Origin: Nicotiana tabacum
Taxonomy: Eukaryota > Streptophyta > Magnoliopsida > Solanales > Solanaceae
Length of the DNA: 64,000 nt
Direction: 5' to 3'
Assembly (NCBI RefSeq): GCF_000715075.1
Contig: NC_134088.1
Coordinates: forward strand, 1,116,001 to 1,180,000
Shown here: piece by piece, positions 22,587 through 35,087 of the stretch
Layout of the letters: every line of letters starts with the position of its first letter
How positions within the stretch are numbered: the first letter of the stretch is position 1
Position numbers and translations under genes: made by a program
Notes under the pieces: model-generated
What the model was told of the DNA's origin: nothing
Database searches by the model: none
Seen by the model: only the letters and a program-made list of their open reading frames with translations

Positions 22587-23847
22587 GTATCATGCAGATG
22601 GAAGCATTCAAAAGCACAAGACAAGGCTTGTCGCAAAGGGCTATTCCCAACAACAAGGTATCGACTTCGATGAAACCTTTTCTCCTGTTGCCCCCTTTGA
22701 AACTATTAGAACATTCTTAGCTTTGGCTGCAACATTAAATTGGCCAGTATACCAATTTGATGTTAAAGCTGCCTTTTTAAACGGTGATTTGGAAGAAGAA
22801 GTTTATGTCTCACAACCTGAAGGTTTGTAGTTAACGGCAAAAAAGATAAGGTTTACAGGTAAAAAGGCATTTTATGGCTTAAAGCAAGCACCGCAGGCAT
22901 GGTACTTCAAAGATTCTTATTTTCAGAAGAGTGGTTTCGAAAGGAGTAACAATGAGCCTACTCTTTATATCAAACGAGAAGGTAAAAATAATTTTTTGGC
23001 GGTATGTCTTTACGTTGATGATATAATATATATGGGTTCACGTGAGTCTATTGTGGCTGAATTTAAAGATTGCATGATGAAGAATTTTGAGATGTCTGAT
23101 TTAGGTCTACTGCATTATTTTCTTGGTCTTGAGGTGAAACAAGGAATTGATGGCATATTTCTTTCACAAAGAAAATATGCAATAGATCTTTTGAAAAGGT
23201 TTAATATTGGTGAATTGTAAAGTTGTTGCTACGCTAATGAATATTAATGAGAAGTTGTGTCTTGATGATGGTACTGAAATGAGAAATGCAACTTATTTTA
23301 GAAGTCTTGTTGGTGGTTTAAATTATTTGTCTCATACGAGGCCAGATGTTGCTTTCTCTGTTGGAGTAGTGTCAAGATTTATGCATAGTCCAAGCAAACT
23401 TCACCTTGGAGCTACAAAGAGAATACTGAAATATATCGCTGGGACAATAGATCATGAAATTTGGTATTTAAGGTAACAAATTTCACATTAACTGGCTTTA
23501 CTGATAGCGATTGGGCAGGAAACATTGATGATAGAAAGAGCACGTCTGGTTTCTTGTTTAATCTCGGATCTGGAGCAATTTCATGGAGTTCAAAGAAGCA
23601 GGAAGTGGTGGCATTATCAACTTCAGAGGCTGAATATATTGCAGCAACTTTGGCAGCTTGTCAAGCAGTTTGGTTAAGGAGACTTGTTGCAGATTGCGAT
23701 CAAAAACAAGCTGATGCAACTGAAATATTCTGTGACAACAGGTCTGCTATTGCGATGTCGAAAAAGCCAGCATTTCATAGCAGAACAAAGCACATCGATA
23801 TTCGCTATCACTATATTCGGAGTCTTGTTTCTACTGGAGTACTTTAA
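22561..23847 (+). pseudogene. Copia-1 reverse transcriptase and RNase H
   Basis: RT motifs: DETFSPVAPFETIRTFLALA, VYQFDVKAAFLNGDLEEEVY, ALKQAPQAW-type (GLKQAPQAW) and the catalytic LYVDDIIYMGS. RNase H motifs: GFTDSDWAGN, SKKQEVVALSTSEAEYIAA, FCDNRSAI and SRTKHIDIRYHYIR. The frame is broken at about 22827, 23217, 23476 and 23847. Decayed. Confidence 0.85.
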
Positions 23848-23962
23848 AGACTTGTGGTACGAATGAGCAAGCGGCAGACATCTTCACAAAGTCACTTCCG
23901 CAAGCAAAGCACGAGTTCTTCAGAGGTCAACTTGGAGTTTGCACTTTTGAATCAAGGGAGAG

Positions 23963-24234
23963 TGTTGAGAAGTGATTCAAAAATGTTTGACCAAGTCTTT
24001 AGGAGTTTGTTAGTTGGTTTCCTTTATTTAAGCAAGTTTAGATATTGATTAGCTTTAGTGGGTAAGTGGATTAGTGGAGCTAGATTTTAGTATTTTCAGT
24101 TTCTCTGCAAGCCTATTTATAGGCAGTTCTTTTACACTTCGTTGCATCAGAAATACAAGAATTACAGTAGTTTTTCATCTCTTTTGATCTATTTTTTGTT
24201 TACTTTCTCCTTATAATTCTTTTATTATCCAACG
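23963..24234 (+). repeat. 3' LTR of Copia-1
   Basis: Matches the 5' LTR over 272 bp at roughly 94-95% by eye. It ends ATCCAACG, not ATCCAACA, so the terminal CA has changed. The next bases repeat CCAACG. Confidence 0.9.
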
Positions 24235-24756
24235 CCAACGCTCGTGAAAACCTGGGTCGGTCGGTCATCCATTCATCCGACCGGAGGTATGGATAACAAG
24301 GTCACCTTCACAACCTTCTCCCTTCTGTCCCTATGTTGGAATAAGGTAAAGCAGTTCGCTTGAGTTGCTCAACCGCCCCTTAGCCCTGTGCTCATGACGT
24401 GCTACGGAACCTCCATTTATTGCTGACGCGGAGCACTGCGTGAGAACAGCTCCTTCAAATGCGTGAGAACTTAAAAAAATGGCTCTAACCTATATGAAAT
24501 GGCCACATGTCAGTTCCAAAGCTGATTTTCAAGAGCTCTTCATTCCCATTTTATCACTCATTCTCAAAAGCTCCAAATCTAATTTTTGGTGTCAAAATTC
24601 AAGAAAAACTCAACTAATTCTTCACCAGTCAAGCTCAAATTTCAACTAGAACTTCACAACAACATTATCACCATGCCCTAGTAATCAATTTGGCCGACAA
24701 CTAAGAATTTCAACGAATTTATCGTTTGTTCTTCAAGCTTTTTCAAGGTTCAACAA
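24235..24756. other. Intergenic, nothing recognised
   Basis: Unrecognised sequence between Copia-1 and repeat A. No open frame with a known motif. Confidence 0.4.
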
Positions 24757-27363
24757 TGTAACGACCCGACCAGTCGTTTTGAGCATTTGCACTTCGCTCG
24801 ATAGTTTGGGGTAACAAGTAGCTCCGTATGATATATTAGGACTCGTGTGCAAAATTTGAGTTCATTTCGAGTTGATTTGATATGTTTCGGCACGAGTTTT
24901 TGGAAGTCGAAAGTTCGAAAGTTCATTAAGTTTGATTTGAGGTGTATTTCGCTGTTTCGTTGTTGTTATGTATGATTTTAGGCCTCGAGTAAGTCCGTGT
25001 TATGTTATAGTACTTGTTGGTATGTATTTGGGGTCGCGAGGGGCTCGGGTGAGTTTCAGATAGGTTTGATTTGGGTTGTATTGCATTCATTTTTCTTATG
25101 TTTCGATGTCGTTTCTTCAAGCATAAATGGTACCACATCAAACAAATTAGCTCCGATTTCTTTTTTGATTAAAGCTTTAGATACGTATCGTAATTACGAA
25201 TCCATAACAAAAAGAATCATCGAATTTGGACATCATATAAGGATTTTATGGTCATTTGGGTTGCCAGATTTTTCAGATTAATTACGAAATTGTCACTAAC
25301 TTCATATTTAAAAATCTGCACTTTTTCAAATATTGAAACCAACATATCTCCTTCATTATAAAGTTAAATTGAGTGATTCAAAAGCCTAACTTGACTAAAA
25401 TTTCACAAGGAATCTATTAAAGGCATCAAAAGCAAGTTTCGGGATCATATAATATGCAAAACAAGGCAGAACAATTGGGCAAAATACTTAATATTGAAGG
25501 TTTGTTCATTTGGTCATATTTGAGTAGGGGAGCTCGGATTTGGACAATGTTTGCAGGGTATTTTCACCATATGGATTGAGGTAAGTATTCTATACTCGAT
25601 TTTGGTTATATTTCATGAATCCATCTTCATTTTTGCCATTTGATTGATGATTTCAAAGTGAAATTGGGAGGTTTTGTCTAAAATTTCATAAAGTAAATTT
25701 TGAGTTTTTAACATCGATTCAGAGTCGGATTTGAGTAAAACTAGTATGATTTGACTCGGGATTGAATGGATTGTCGGATTTTGTAAGTTTTGTTGGGTTC
25801 CGAGGCGTGGGCCCGGGTTTGATTTTTTGGACGATTTTGGAATTTTTATTAAAGATTCGACATTTATCGATTAGGTTTGTTTCCTTTGGCATTATTTGAT
25901 GTATTTAAGTTGCTTTTGGTTAGTTTCGAGCACAGGATGGTATTTTTGGGGCATCGTTTGGCTTGCTGGGTATTGGATTTGGCTTGTTCAAGATAAGTAA
26001 CACTTCTAAACTTGGTGCTAAGGGTATGAAACCCTAATTACGTGCTATGTGATTGGTGTTGAGGTGATGCACATGCTAGGTGACTGGCGTGTGGGCGTGC
26101 ACAGTGTGAATTGTGACTCTATTATTTCTGTGGTACTGTGTATTTACCTGATCTTACCTGTAACCATGAAGTTTCTACGTACTTGAGCTATTGAGCTGTG
26201 ATCCATGTTAGAAACCATGTCTAGGCTATATGTTTATTCTGTTGGGACTCACTGAGGTCATTTCCGTTGTTGAATTATCTGCATTCTTTGCTTTACATAC
26301 TCAGTCACACGTATTCATATGCATATCATATCTCAGTCTCTGTTACCATTTATTGACACATTATATCATTATTTTGGGCTAATTTCATGGCATTGTGAGC
26401 TAAGAGACTGGAGAGATTGATGATTGAGTGAGGCCGAGGGCCTGATTATGAGTGACATTTATGGGATCGAGTTATATGCTGCAGGCAGTTATACTGATTT
26501 ATGATAACGCTTGGGCTGAAGGAGCCCCTCCGGAGTCTGCACACACCCCTAGTGAGTGCGGTTTATTATATTGAGGGATGGATCTTCCATGGATATGGAT
26601 CTTATCTGAAGCATTTATATACCTGGGGATGGATTTAGCTTTACTCAGTACTGAGTGACTGATGGTCAATTGATATATATACTCCGGGATGGATCTTTCC
26701 TGGGCCGGATTGGCCATAAACAGTACTGAGTGATTGAGCATGATGAGTGAAAAGTGTGAGACTGTGAGATTGAGTACTCTGAGAGTGTGAGTACATGAGT
26801 TCCTCTCTGAGATACATTGCATTGATATGCACACACGACATACAGGCATAGAGATGCATTTTTCTCATGTTGTACGGTATCACGTCATTCATGACTTCTT
26901 ACACATATTGACATATGGGCATAGAGAGGTATTTTACACTTGCTATTTGGAATGAAAATGAAATATCATATTTATTGTTGAATGGATTTTTGAGAAAAAT
27001 TATAGTTTTCAAACTTACTCGTATTTTTGACGATTTCGGTAAAGGATTTGAGTTTTCACTGATATACTTGAAAAGCGGAACTATTTTTCGGGAAACTATG
27101 AAAAAGCGGAGCATTTTATCTCTGAGTTACTTCTTTTATTACTTGCTTTACATTGTTATGAACTGTTGTTGGCTATTGGTGGTGGACCCGACCTTTGTTC
27201 CAGCTCGTCACTACTTTCAACCTATGGTTAGGTTTGTTACTTATTGAGTATATGGGGTCGGTTATACTCATACTACACTTCTGCACCTTGCATGCAGATG
27301 TTGGCTGTTGATGTTGCTGTGACGACGGGAGCTGGAATTGAAAACGTACTCGCGTTCCAATTA
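24757..27363 (+). repeat. Large non-coding repeat A (TGTAACGACCC family), 3'-truncated
   Basis: It starts TGTAACGACCCGACCAGTCG, as do repeats C (36628) and D (62454). Shared blocks include TAGCTCCGT, GTGTGCAAAATTTGA, GGAGCTCGG and GTGGGCCCGGG. Unlike B, C and D it shows no array of short palindromes upstream of the GAGCTCGG block. Compared with C, about 300 bp are missing at the 3' end, where repeat B begins abruptly. No coding potential seen. Confidence 0.7.
26575..26735 (+). repeat. Degenerate minisatellite inside repeat A
   Basis: The words GGGATGGATC and CAGTACTGAGTGA recur at irregular spacing. The position corresponds to the minisatellite arrays in repeats B and C. Confidence 0.4.
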
Positions 27364-27968
27364 TGTCACGACCCTAACCCTGAACCCGGTCGTAATGGCG
27401 CCTCTCATGATGACAAGGCCAGCCAATTAAACTCAGTTCACTTGTTAAAGCAATCAAACAATATAAAAGCATTCTAAAACATGATTTAATGATAATAAGT
27501 AGCGGAACATAGATAACAAAAACGGAATCCAACCCAACACAGCCCTAACCGGGGTGTCACAAGTCACGAGCATTTCTAAACCAGAATACCAGTCTACTAA
27601 AGTCATAAACTACTACAAATGTTTGAAAGGAAACAGAAATGATAGAGAAGTAGAGACATGGGGCTGCAGACGTCAACAACTATCTCGTAGTTTCTAAAAA
27701 CCGCCTGGAACTAGAGGAATCAACACTCAGGAGCGGTACCAGCTACGCCTGAATCTGCACACAGGGTGCAGAGAGTAAAGTGAGTAATCCAACTCAGTGA
27801 GTAACAAATGTAAATAACGACTGAAAGTAAGAGAACACGTAAAACACAAGGCATTCTATACTGAAGCAGTAAAAATCACTTAACAACAGTAAAACAGCAA
27901 AGAGTCAAGTAAAATCCCTTTTCAACAAGTAAAACAAGTAATTGGCAGGTAAGTAAACAAATAGAAGT

Positions 27969-28300
27969 TCGCCCCTCGGGCACAGTATCAACAAATCTGC
28001 CCCTCGGGCAACATCTCAGAACAATACCAGCCCCTCAGGCTCAATCTCACATCACAATGGGTATCCGCGCTCACTGGGGGTGTACAGACTCCGGGAGGGG
28101 CCCCTTACGGCCCAAGCATAATAACAAGCCATCTCATGGCATCAAATCTAGGCCCTCGGCCTCATATCAATCAAGCCACCTCGTGGCGTATATATGTATC
28201 TCAGGCCCTCGGCCTCATATCAGTATCAGTGTATCCTCACAACTAGGCCCTCAGCCTTACTCAGTCCGAAATCATCACAAGCCCATCGGGCATTAGTAAA
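27969..28300 (-). repeat. Array of short hairpin words in repeat B
   Basis: About nine short inverted repeats with small loops stand in a row: GCCCCTCGGGC (twice), GCCCCTCAGGC, GCCATCTCATGGC, GGCCCTCGGCC (twice), GCCACCTCGTGGC, GGCCCTCAGCC and GCCCATCGGGC. The flanking text (CATATCA, CAATCTCA) also repeats. No coding role visible. Confidence 0.75.
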
Positions 28301-29224
28301 ACAGGATTTCTCAGCCCAAAACATCATTTAAAATATCATTTAAGTTTCAAAACTGAGTAAAAATGGCTGAGTAGTAAAACAGTAGAAAATAGCATGACTG
28401 AGTTCAAATAATAAGTTAAAACAATGAGGAAATAGTAATAAAAATCCCCGAATGATTCAAATAGTTGGCACGAAGCCTCAATATGGCAATCAACCCAAAT
28501 CATGATGATAGAAAATAAGTTTAAGTCAAATACGCGGTAAAATCATTAATCGGGACGGACCCAGTCACAATTCCTAATAGTGCACAACCCCACACTTGTC
28601 ATCAAGCGTGTGTCTCACCTCAATATAGCACTACGATGTGCAATCCGGGGTTTCAAACCCTTAGAACATCATTTACAATCATTACTCACCTCGAACCGAC
28701 TAAATCTCTAGCTCGCGACGCCTTTGCCCCTCAAATCGGCCTTCACGCACGTCGAATCTATCCAAAATCAGAACGAATACGTCATAATATGCTAAGGGAA
28801 CAAAGCCCAAGCGAAAACAATCAAAAAATACCAAAAATCCCGAAATTAGCAAAACCCGAGCCCCGAGCCCACTTCTCGAAACTCAAAATTTTTTACATCA
28901 ACGGGTTCCTTATCCTCCCATGGTTCATACATATCAAAAGTTCTTAAATCCGACCCCAAATGATCCTCCAAATCCCCAATCAAAAGTTCAAAATCTCAAG
29001 CCCTAGTTCTTCCATTTTTGGCTTAAGTTTTCATGATTTCCTAGGTGGATTTCACAATAGAATCAAGTTTTAGGTCAGAAATTCTTACCTCCAAATGTTT
29101 CCCCTTGAATCTCTCTTTAATCTCCTTCAAAAAGCTCTCAAAATGATCAACTATGGAGGAAATGAGCCCCAAAATCGCGGATGAAATGACTTAAAACATT
29201 CTTCCTAGGTCTGTTTTTCCTTCA

Positions 29225-29560
29225 TCGCAATCGCGACACTACCCTCGCGATCGCGAATAACAACTCTTCAAGTCCCCAAAATTACACTACGCGAACGCGA
29301 CATAGCCTACGCGAACGCGATGCCTCTGTCTCCTACACCTTCGTGAACGCGAGCTCCCTTACGCGAACGCGATGAACAAAAGACCCTGGGGCCCTCAGAC
29401 CAAATTACTCTACGTGATCGCGAGTGCTCTCTCGCAAACGCGATGTACTGAACCCCAGCCTTCCGCGAACGCGAAGCCTCTCACGTGAATGCGAAGGCTC
29501 AAATCATGCCTTCCTCAATTGCTTCTATGCGATCGCGATACACCCTACGCGATCGCGAAG
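29225..29560 (-). repeat. Array of CGCGATCGCGA words in repeat B
   Basis: About twelve copies of a near-palindromic word of the form GCGAWCGCGA occur within 336 bp, separated by unrelated spacers of 10-30 bp. CpG density here is far above the surrounding sequence. It lies at the same place as the arrays in repeats C and D. Confidence 0.85.
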
Positions 29561-30412
29561 GGATAATTTTCTGCAACAGCTGAAACTCAAAATCTGCAAT
29601 CTTTTAAGGCACAAAATGGTACGATTGACCACCCGAAACCCACCCGAGGACCCCGGGACCTCAACCAAAGGTAAAAACACCTCCTAAAACCTTATTCAAA
29701 CTTTCTCTATCATCAAAATACCTCAAACAACATCAAATCGCTCAAAACACATCGGATTCAAGCCTAAGTTTCTAAAATCTTCTGAAATATGCTTTTGATC
29801 AAAAACCCAACCAAACCACGTCCGAATGATCTGAAATTTTGCACACACATCCCAAATGACACAACGAAGCTACTTCAACTCTCGAAATTCTATTCCGACC
29901 CTTATATCAAAATCTCACCTATCAACCGAAAATCGCCAAAATGTCAACTTCGCTAATTCAAGCCTAATTCTACTCCGGACCTCCAAAACCTATTCCGATC
30001 ACACTCCTAAGTCATAAATCACCTCCTAAAGCTAATCGAACCATCGAAACTCACATCTGAGCCCTTTAACACATAAGTCAACATCTAGTTGACTTTTCCA
30101 ACTTAAACTTTCTTAAAAGAGACTAAATGTCTCAAACTTCACCAAACTCCTTTCGGACTCAATCCGACCAACTTCGGGTGATAGGAACCCTGCAAAAGTA
30201 AGGTATGTCATAGCAACTTAGGGTATAGTTCAGGGGTAATAGTGCCTTATCCCTATGTTTTTATTGATTAATATTCACAAATGTTTAAGTTAAAATAAGA
30301 ATATGTCTCAAAAGTAAAACAAATTCTTCATTGGTTTACTTTTTACTCATATTTTCTATTATGGAAACATCATGTATTAGTAACTGAGTTCTGAATTTAA
30401 CTTTTTAGGAAA

Positions 30413-30536
30413 TACATAGTTTTCCCATCGATCTTGCAGTGGAATTTCTATTACACACCTCTCATTCACGAAAAACCTTTTACGCTCAACCTTTCAAAAG
30501 TGTGCGTAAGACAAACCACTTTTGTGCTTGACCAAT
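30413..30536 (-). repeat. Left arm of a distant inverted repeat
   Basis: This segment (TTACACACCTCTCATTCACG, GTAAGACAAACCACTTTTG) is the reverse complement, with mismatches, of 40067-40190 (GAACGAGAGGTGTGTAA, AAAAGTAGTGTGTCTTA). The two arms flank Copia-2. Confidence 0.6.
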
Positions 30537-30579
30537 TTTTTAAATAACGTGAAAGTCACGCCCTAATAGGGTCGTGACA

Positions 30580-31011
30580 CGTATCATTGACTTTAAAAAG
30601 GAAAAAAAATATTAGAAATATTTATTAAACCCCATATTCTTCATCCTCCAATTTTCTATCTTTCGTACCATTGTTGCTGCCACCATAGTTGTTTGTGAGA
30701 AAGTCCAACAACACCAAAATTCAATCACACAATCTAAACAACTAGCCAAAAAAGTGAGCAATAAATTGAGTTCAACAACCCAATAATCAACAAGACCCAA
30801 TTAAATTTTCAAGCTTTTTCAATACCCAAATAATGGTGGATTCTAAATTTTTTTCACCAAACCTTCAATACTACCATTAAAGCTTTTAAATCTATCATAA
30901 ATAAATAGTTTTTACAATATTTGAATAATAAACTAACAAAAACAGCTCAATTTTTAGATCTGAAATTTTAGGTTCTTTCAAATATTTTATGTGGGGAAGA
31001 AGATGAGGGGG
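30580..31011. other. Unrecognised sequence left of Copia-2
   Basis: No gene or repeat recognised. It is part of the sequence into which Copia-2 inserted. Confidence 0.4.
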
Positions 31012-31016
31012 AAGGG

Positions 31017-31264
31017 TGTTAATGCTCAGATTTATCGGATGGAAGACATAGATTGAAGAACCCTAATTTGGCAACAATAGTAGAAAGAGAAGATCTAGAA
31101 GGATCTGTTTGTTGAATATGTTTCGATACAAAATATCCGCCTGTCTAATAATACACATAGACTAACTAATATATATAATTTGGGTCGGGTATCTTAAATT
31201 ACACTTGGTCCTAAATATAAGATGGGCTTGTTAACTAGGCTCATTACAATGTTCAGCTTCAACC
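31017..31264 (-). repeat. 3' LTR of Copia-2
   Basis: Begins TGTTAATGCTCAG (plus strand) and ends at GCTTCAAC beside a C-rich tract that is the purine tract on the minus strand. The terminal base of the CA/TG pair is altered compared with the other LTR. Confidence 0.88.
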
Positions 31265-32310
31265 CCCCCCCCCCAAGCTGGAAGGGCTGGCCATTCCAAG
31301 CTTGGCAATGAATCCCTGTTGTTGCACACCAAGTAAAGACTTAGTAAAAATATCAGCAGGTTGAGCAGAAGTAGAAATAGAGTGCAGAGAAATAAGACCA
31401 TCAACTAGTGTATTGCGGACAAAATAACAATCCATCGATGTGCTTAGTACGCTCGTGAAAAATAGGATTCTTTCTAATGTGAATAGCAGCCTGATTGTCA
31501 CAATAAACCTAGACGGGACAGAGATTATCACCACCAAGTTCACCCAACAAATGAATCAACCGAGTAATTTTAGCTACCAACATTCTGAGGGCTCTATACT
31601 CAGCCTCTGCAAAAGATAGTGCTATGGTGGGTTGCTTCTTGGATTTCCAGGAGACAGGACAACCACCAAGTAATAAGAGAAACCTAGAAACTGATCTTCT
31701 ACTATCAGAACAACTGGCCCAATCAGAAATCAGAGAAACCTTTCAAAGAGAAATCAATAACACTGTTCAAGAAGATCCCCAAATTAGAGGTACCATCCAA
31801 ATATCTGAGGACATGATAACCAACCTCTAAATGAGGCACCCTAGGGGCATACATGAACTGACTGAGGTGTTGAACATTGAATGAAATATCAAGTCGAGTA
31901 TGCTGCAAATAATTCAGCTTACCAACTAATTGTCTATAGATGGAAGGGTCAGGAAGTAGATCACCAGAGTCAGTTGATAGTTTAACATGAGGATCCAAGG
32001 GGGACACAACTGGACTGGAAGAAGAACAGTTATATTCCTGGAGTATGTCAGTAGTAAACTTATGTTGGCCAACCAAGAAACCATGAGGGAGCTTAAGAAT
32101 TTCAAGACCAAGAAAATAATGAATTTCTCCAAGATCCTTAATTTTGAATTGGGCATCAAGAAAGTGTTTGAGAGCAGTAATTCCAGACATGACATCCCCA
32201 GCTACTAATATATCATCCACATACACAGCTACAATAGTGAGATGATCCCCTAATAACTTCTTAAACAGAGAATAATCATTTAAACTAGGTTGAAAACCCT
32301 TAGACCGCAA
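31259..32310 (-). pseudogene. Copia-2 reverse transcriptase C-terminus and RNase H
   Basis: Contains the catalytic AVYVDDILVAGD, then DLGEIHYFLGLEI, KLNYLQHTRLDISF and a final PADIFTKSLLG, the usual end of Copia RNase H. Most of the RNase H core (31560-31720) lies in broken frames. Decayed. Confidence 0.8.
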
Positions 32311-32331
32311 AACATTGGAAAGTTTAGCATA

Positions 32332-33204
32332 TTACTGCCTAGAGGCTTGTCTCAATCCATAAAGAGACTTATTTAGTTTACAAGCTAAAGAAAAAATAGG
32401 AACAGAATCAAAAGAGGAGACAGAAAGACCTTGAGGGATTTTCATGAACACTTCCTCATCTAAATCACCATGTACAAAAGCATTATTTACATCAAGTTGG
32501 TAAACAACCCAGCCCCTCTTAGCAGCTACAGATAAAAGATATTTAACAGTAGTCATCTTAACTACAGGAGAAAAAGTCACATTAAAGTCAACACTCTCTT
32601 GTTGAGTATCCCCCATAATTACTAGCCTTGCTTTATATTTCAATAGACCTATCAGCCCTTTGTTTAATTTTGTACACCCATTTACCAGGTATGGCCTTTT
32701 TACCAACAGGAAGAGGGACTATGTCCCAAGTGTTGTTGGCTTCCAAGGCTTGAAATTCCTTAATCATAGCCTCTTGCCAAGCAGGGTGAAAGGCAGCTTG
32801 ATGATAGAACTTAGGTTCTTGCAAGAAAACTTTAGAAGATACAGAAAGTACCCTAAAGTAGAAGCAGTATTGCAAATATAATCACTAAGATATATAGGAG
32901 GATGAGAAGTTCTAGTTGATTTTTTGAGTACATGAGGAAGAGGAGAAGAGAGAGGAGCTGGAGAAGGTTGAAGATGAGAAGAAGAAGGTAGAGGACTGTT
33001 AGGAGATGGAACATGAAGATGTGAAGAGTCAGGAGTTGCATTAATGGGATCAGGGGACAGATAAGGAAAAGAATCAGAAAGAGAAACAAAGTGAACAAAA
33101 GGTGGAAATAGGCGAGTGGAACTTGGAGCAGAAGAAGGAAAAATATGTTCATGGAAGATGACATCTCTGAAAAAGAAAATACTGAAGTTAGACAGGGTAA
33201 GCAA
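32332..33204 (-). pseudogene. Copia-2 reverse transcriptase N-terminus and linker
   Basis: 32633-32875 carries FHPAWQEAMIKEFQALEANN and 32332-32706 carries FNVTFSPVVKMTTVKYLLSV and YQLDVNNAFVHGDLDEEVFM, the start of Copia RT. They lie in different frames, joined by a frameshift near 32640-32700. Upstream to 33204 is the Pro/Ser-rich linker typical between integrase and RT. Confidence 0.8.
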
Positions 33205-34097
33205 CTTATACCCCTTCTTGTTGGCCTGTAACGAATGAAGATAGAAGGAATGGTTCTAGATTTAAATTTATCCATATATGTCTTAGGCACAACAGTAAAA
33301 CAGAGACAACCAAAAGTCTTAAGGTGAGATATACTAGGTTCAGTTCCATGGAGAAGCTCAAAAAGTGATTTGTTTTTCAGTAATGGAGAAGGAAATCTAT
33401 TGATAAGGTGTGTGGCAGTCAGGATACACTCTCCCCAATATTTAACAGGTAGTTTGGATTGAAATAGGAGTGTTCTTGCAGTTTCAAGGAGATGTTTATA
33501 CTTCCTTTCCACAACACCATTTTGTTAAGACGTGTGTGGGTAGGATGTTTGATGCAATATCCCATAGGCAGAAAAGAATGATATGGCTGTGGAACTTGAA
33601 CCTAACTTAAAAGCATTATCAGACCTAACCACTTGTACCAAAGAATGGAATTGAGTTTGTACCATAAGAATGAAAGATTACAGGATAGTAAAGGCCTTTC
33701 CTTTAGAGGACAAAAGTTGTATCCAAGTTGCTCTAGAGTAATCATCCACAATAGTCATGAAATATTTAAAACCATTATATGTTTGAGTATGATAAGGGCA
33801 CCAAAGGTCCACATGTATAAATTGGAAAGGGGAAGTGAAGTGTATTTCACTTTCAGGGAAAGGTAGTCTCTATTGCCTAGCCATGGAACATATAGGACAC
33901 AAGAAAGACTGTTTCTTAGGCAATTTAGCATATATGGAAGAAATAGTTTTCATTTTACTAAAAGGTAAATGGACAAGTCTAAGGTGCCAAGAATGATCAA
34001 AAGACAAAGCATGGGAAGAAATATAAACATGAGACTCATCAACATTCACAGAATTAGAAGAAACAGGACAATGTAAAAGGCTACTGCTCTTATTCAT
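33205..34097 (-). pseudogene. Copia-2 gag-pre-integrase and integrase
   Basis: 33870-34097 holds the Cys/His segment (HLRLVHLPFSKMK, then CPICSMARQ). 33205-33512 holds the C-terminal integrase region (LLETARTLLFQSKLPVKYW, HLINRFPSPLL, LKTFGCLCF). The core between them (33513-33869) is broken by stops. Confidence 0.8.
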
Positions 34098-35020
34098 ATC
34101 ATTGATGGAATTGACATAATGGTATTTACAAATGAAGTATTAAAAGCAGAGTTGCAACTAGAAGTGAGTGTAGCAGGGTTGAGAACATAGAGCCCATTCT
34201 GAAGACTACCAATTGCCACTGGCCTCTTCAGAGAAGGGCCATGCAAAACACAAGCAACAGAAGAAAATAAGGCTAAGCAGTTTATTCGTAGAATTAATTG
34301 AGCAAGAGAAATCAGGTTATGTATAAAGAAAGGAACTAGAAGCACATTAGTCAGGGAAATTTCAGGAGTTAGGGTTAAAGTGCAAGTGCATGTCACTTTG
34401 ACTTTATAGCCATTAGGAAAAGTAACCAAGTAAGGAAAAATAAGAGGTTTAACATCAGACAAGAAGGAAGAGTGTGGTGTCAAGTGATTAGTTGCACCTG
34501 AATCTATAATCCAAGGACTATTCTCTATCTTAGAAAAATTACAAGTAAGAAACCTAGAACTATTGAAAGTAGGGTTACCTATCAAACCTGCAAAATTGGC
34601 AGAACCAATAGTGATTTCCTGATGACTAGTTTGTATTTTGAATTGTTGCAGAAGATTCATTAGCTGCTCAAATTGCTCCTTAGTGATGCTTGTATCTCTA
34701 GAGTCTGAAGTCACTTACTTAATATCACCACCAACCTCAGGCTGACTTTGAGATTGTGTGTCAGAAACTTGAGCAAAAGTTGCAGCTCTTTTGAATTTAG
34801 CTGGGAATCTAGGTGGAAAGTCATGGAGCTTGAAACATTTTTCAATTGAATGTCCAGGATTTTTACAGTATCTACACACCAAATTATTTCTCTTAGATGT
34901 GTCAAAATTAGCTCTCTGATTATAAGGTTTTTGTGTACCAGTGGAGAATGCCATAGAATCAGAATTGAAAGAAGGGATAACAGCTTGTATTGTGGATTGG
35001 CTCTCATCATTCAAGAGCAT
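34094..35020 (-). pseudogene. Copia-2 gag C-terminus, zinc knuckle and protease
   Basis: 34715-35020 carries the zinc knuckle CRYCKNPGHSIEKC. 34094-34714 carries the protease motif WIIDSGATNHLT. A TAA separates them in the same frame. The first part of gag lies across the nested MITE at 35989-36612. Confidence 0.8.
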
Positions 35021-35087
35021 GGTGTAGACACTGTACTTATCAGGTAGTTTAATTATTTTGACTCTTAATATTACAGTATAAGTGACT

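Larger units (their letters stand above)
19635..24234 (+). mobile_element. Ty1/Copia LTR retrotransposon, degraded (Copia-1)
   Basis: The LTRs are 19635-19906 and 23963-24234 (272 bp each, about 15 differences by eye). A tRNA-Met-type primer site and a purine-rich tract (CAAGGGAGAG) sit beside them. The internal order is gag, protease, integrase, RT, RNase H, which is Copia order. The coding sequence has several stops and frameshifts. I found no matching 5-bp target duplication: left flank CGTTA, right flank CCAAC. Confidence 0.92.
27364..30579 (-). repeat. Large non-coding repeat B (TGTCACGACCC family), minus strand
   Basis: Both ends read TGTCACGACCCT inward (27364 and 30579), a 12-bp terminal inverted repeat. 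Read on the minus strand the interior matches repeats A, C and D (GTGTGCAAAATTTCAG, CTTAGGCTTGAATCCGATG, AGTGGGCTCGGGG). It holds two palindrome arrays. Near its minus-strand start, about 30180-30545, unrelated repeat sequence has replaced or interrupted the expected beginning. No target duplication found. Confidence 0.7.

Noticed and set aside
24997..25281. Open frame in repeat A
   Set aside because: No motif, and the same region in repeats B, C and D is not conserved as protein.
27964..28300. CRISPR-like array
   Set aside because: The words are short, differ in sequence and lack uniform spacers. This is a plant nuclear repeat, not a CRISPR locus.
33633..33866. Plus-strand frame in Copia-2
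   Set aside because: Antisense shadow of the broken integrase core.
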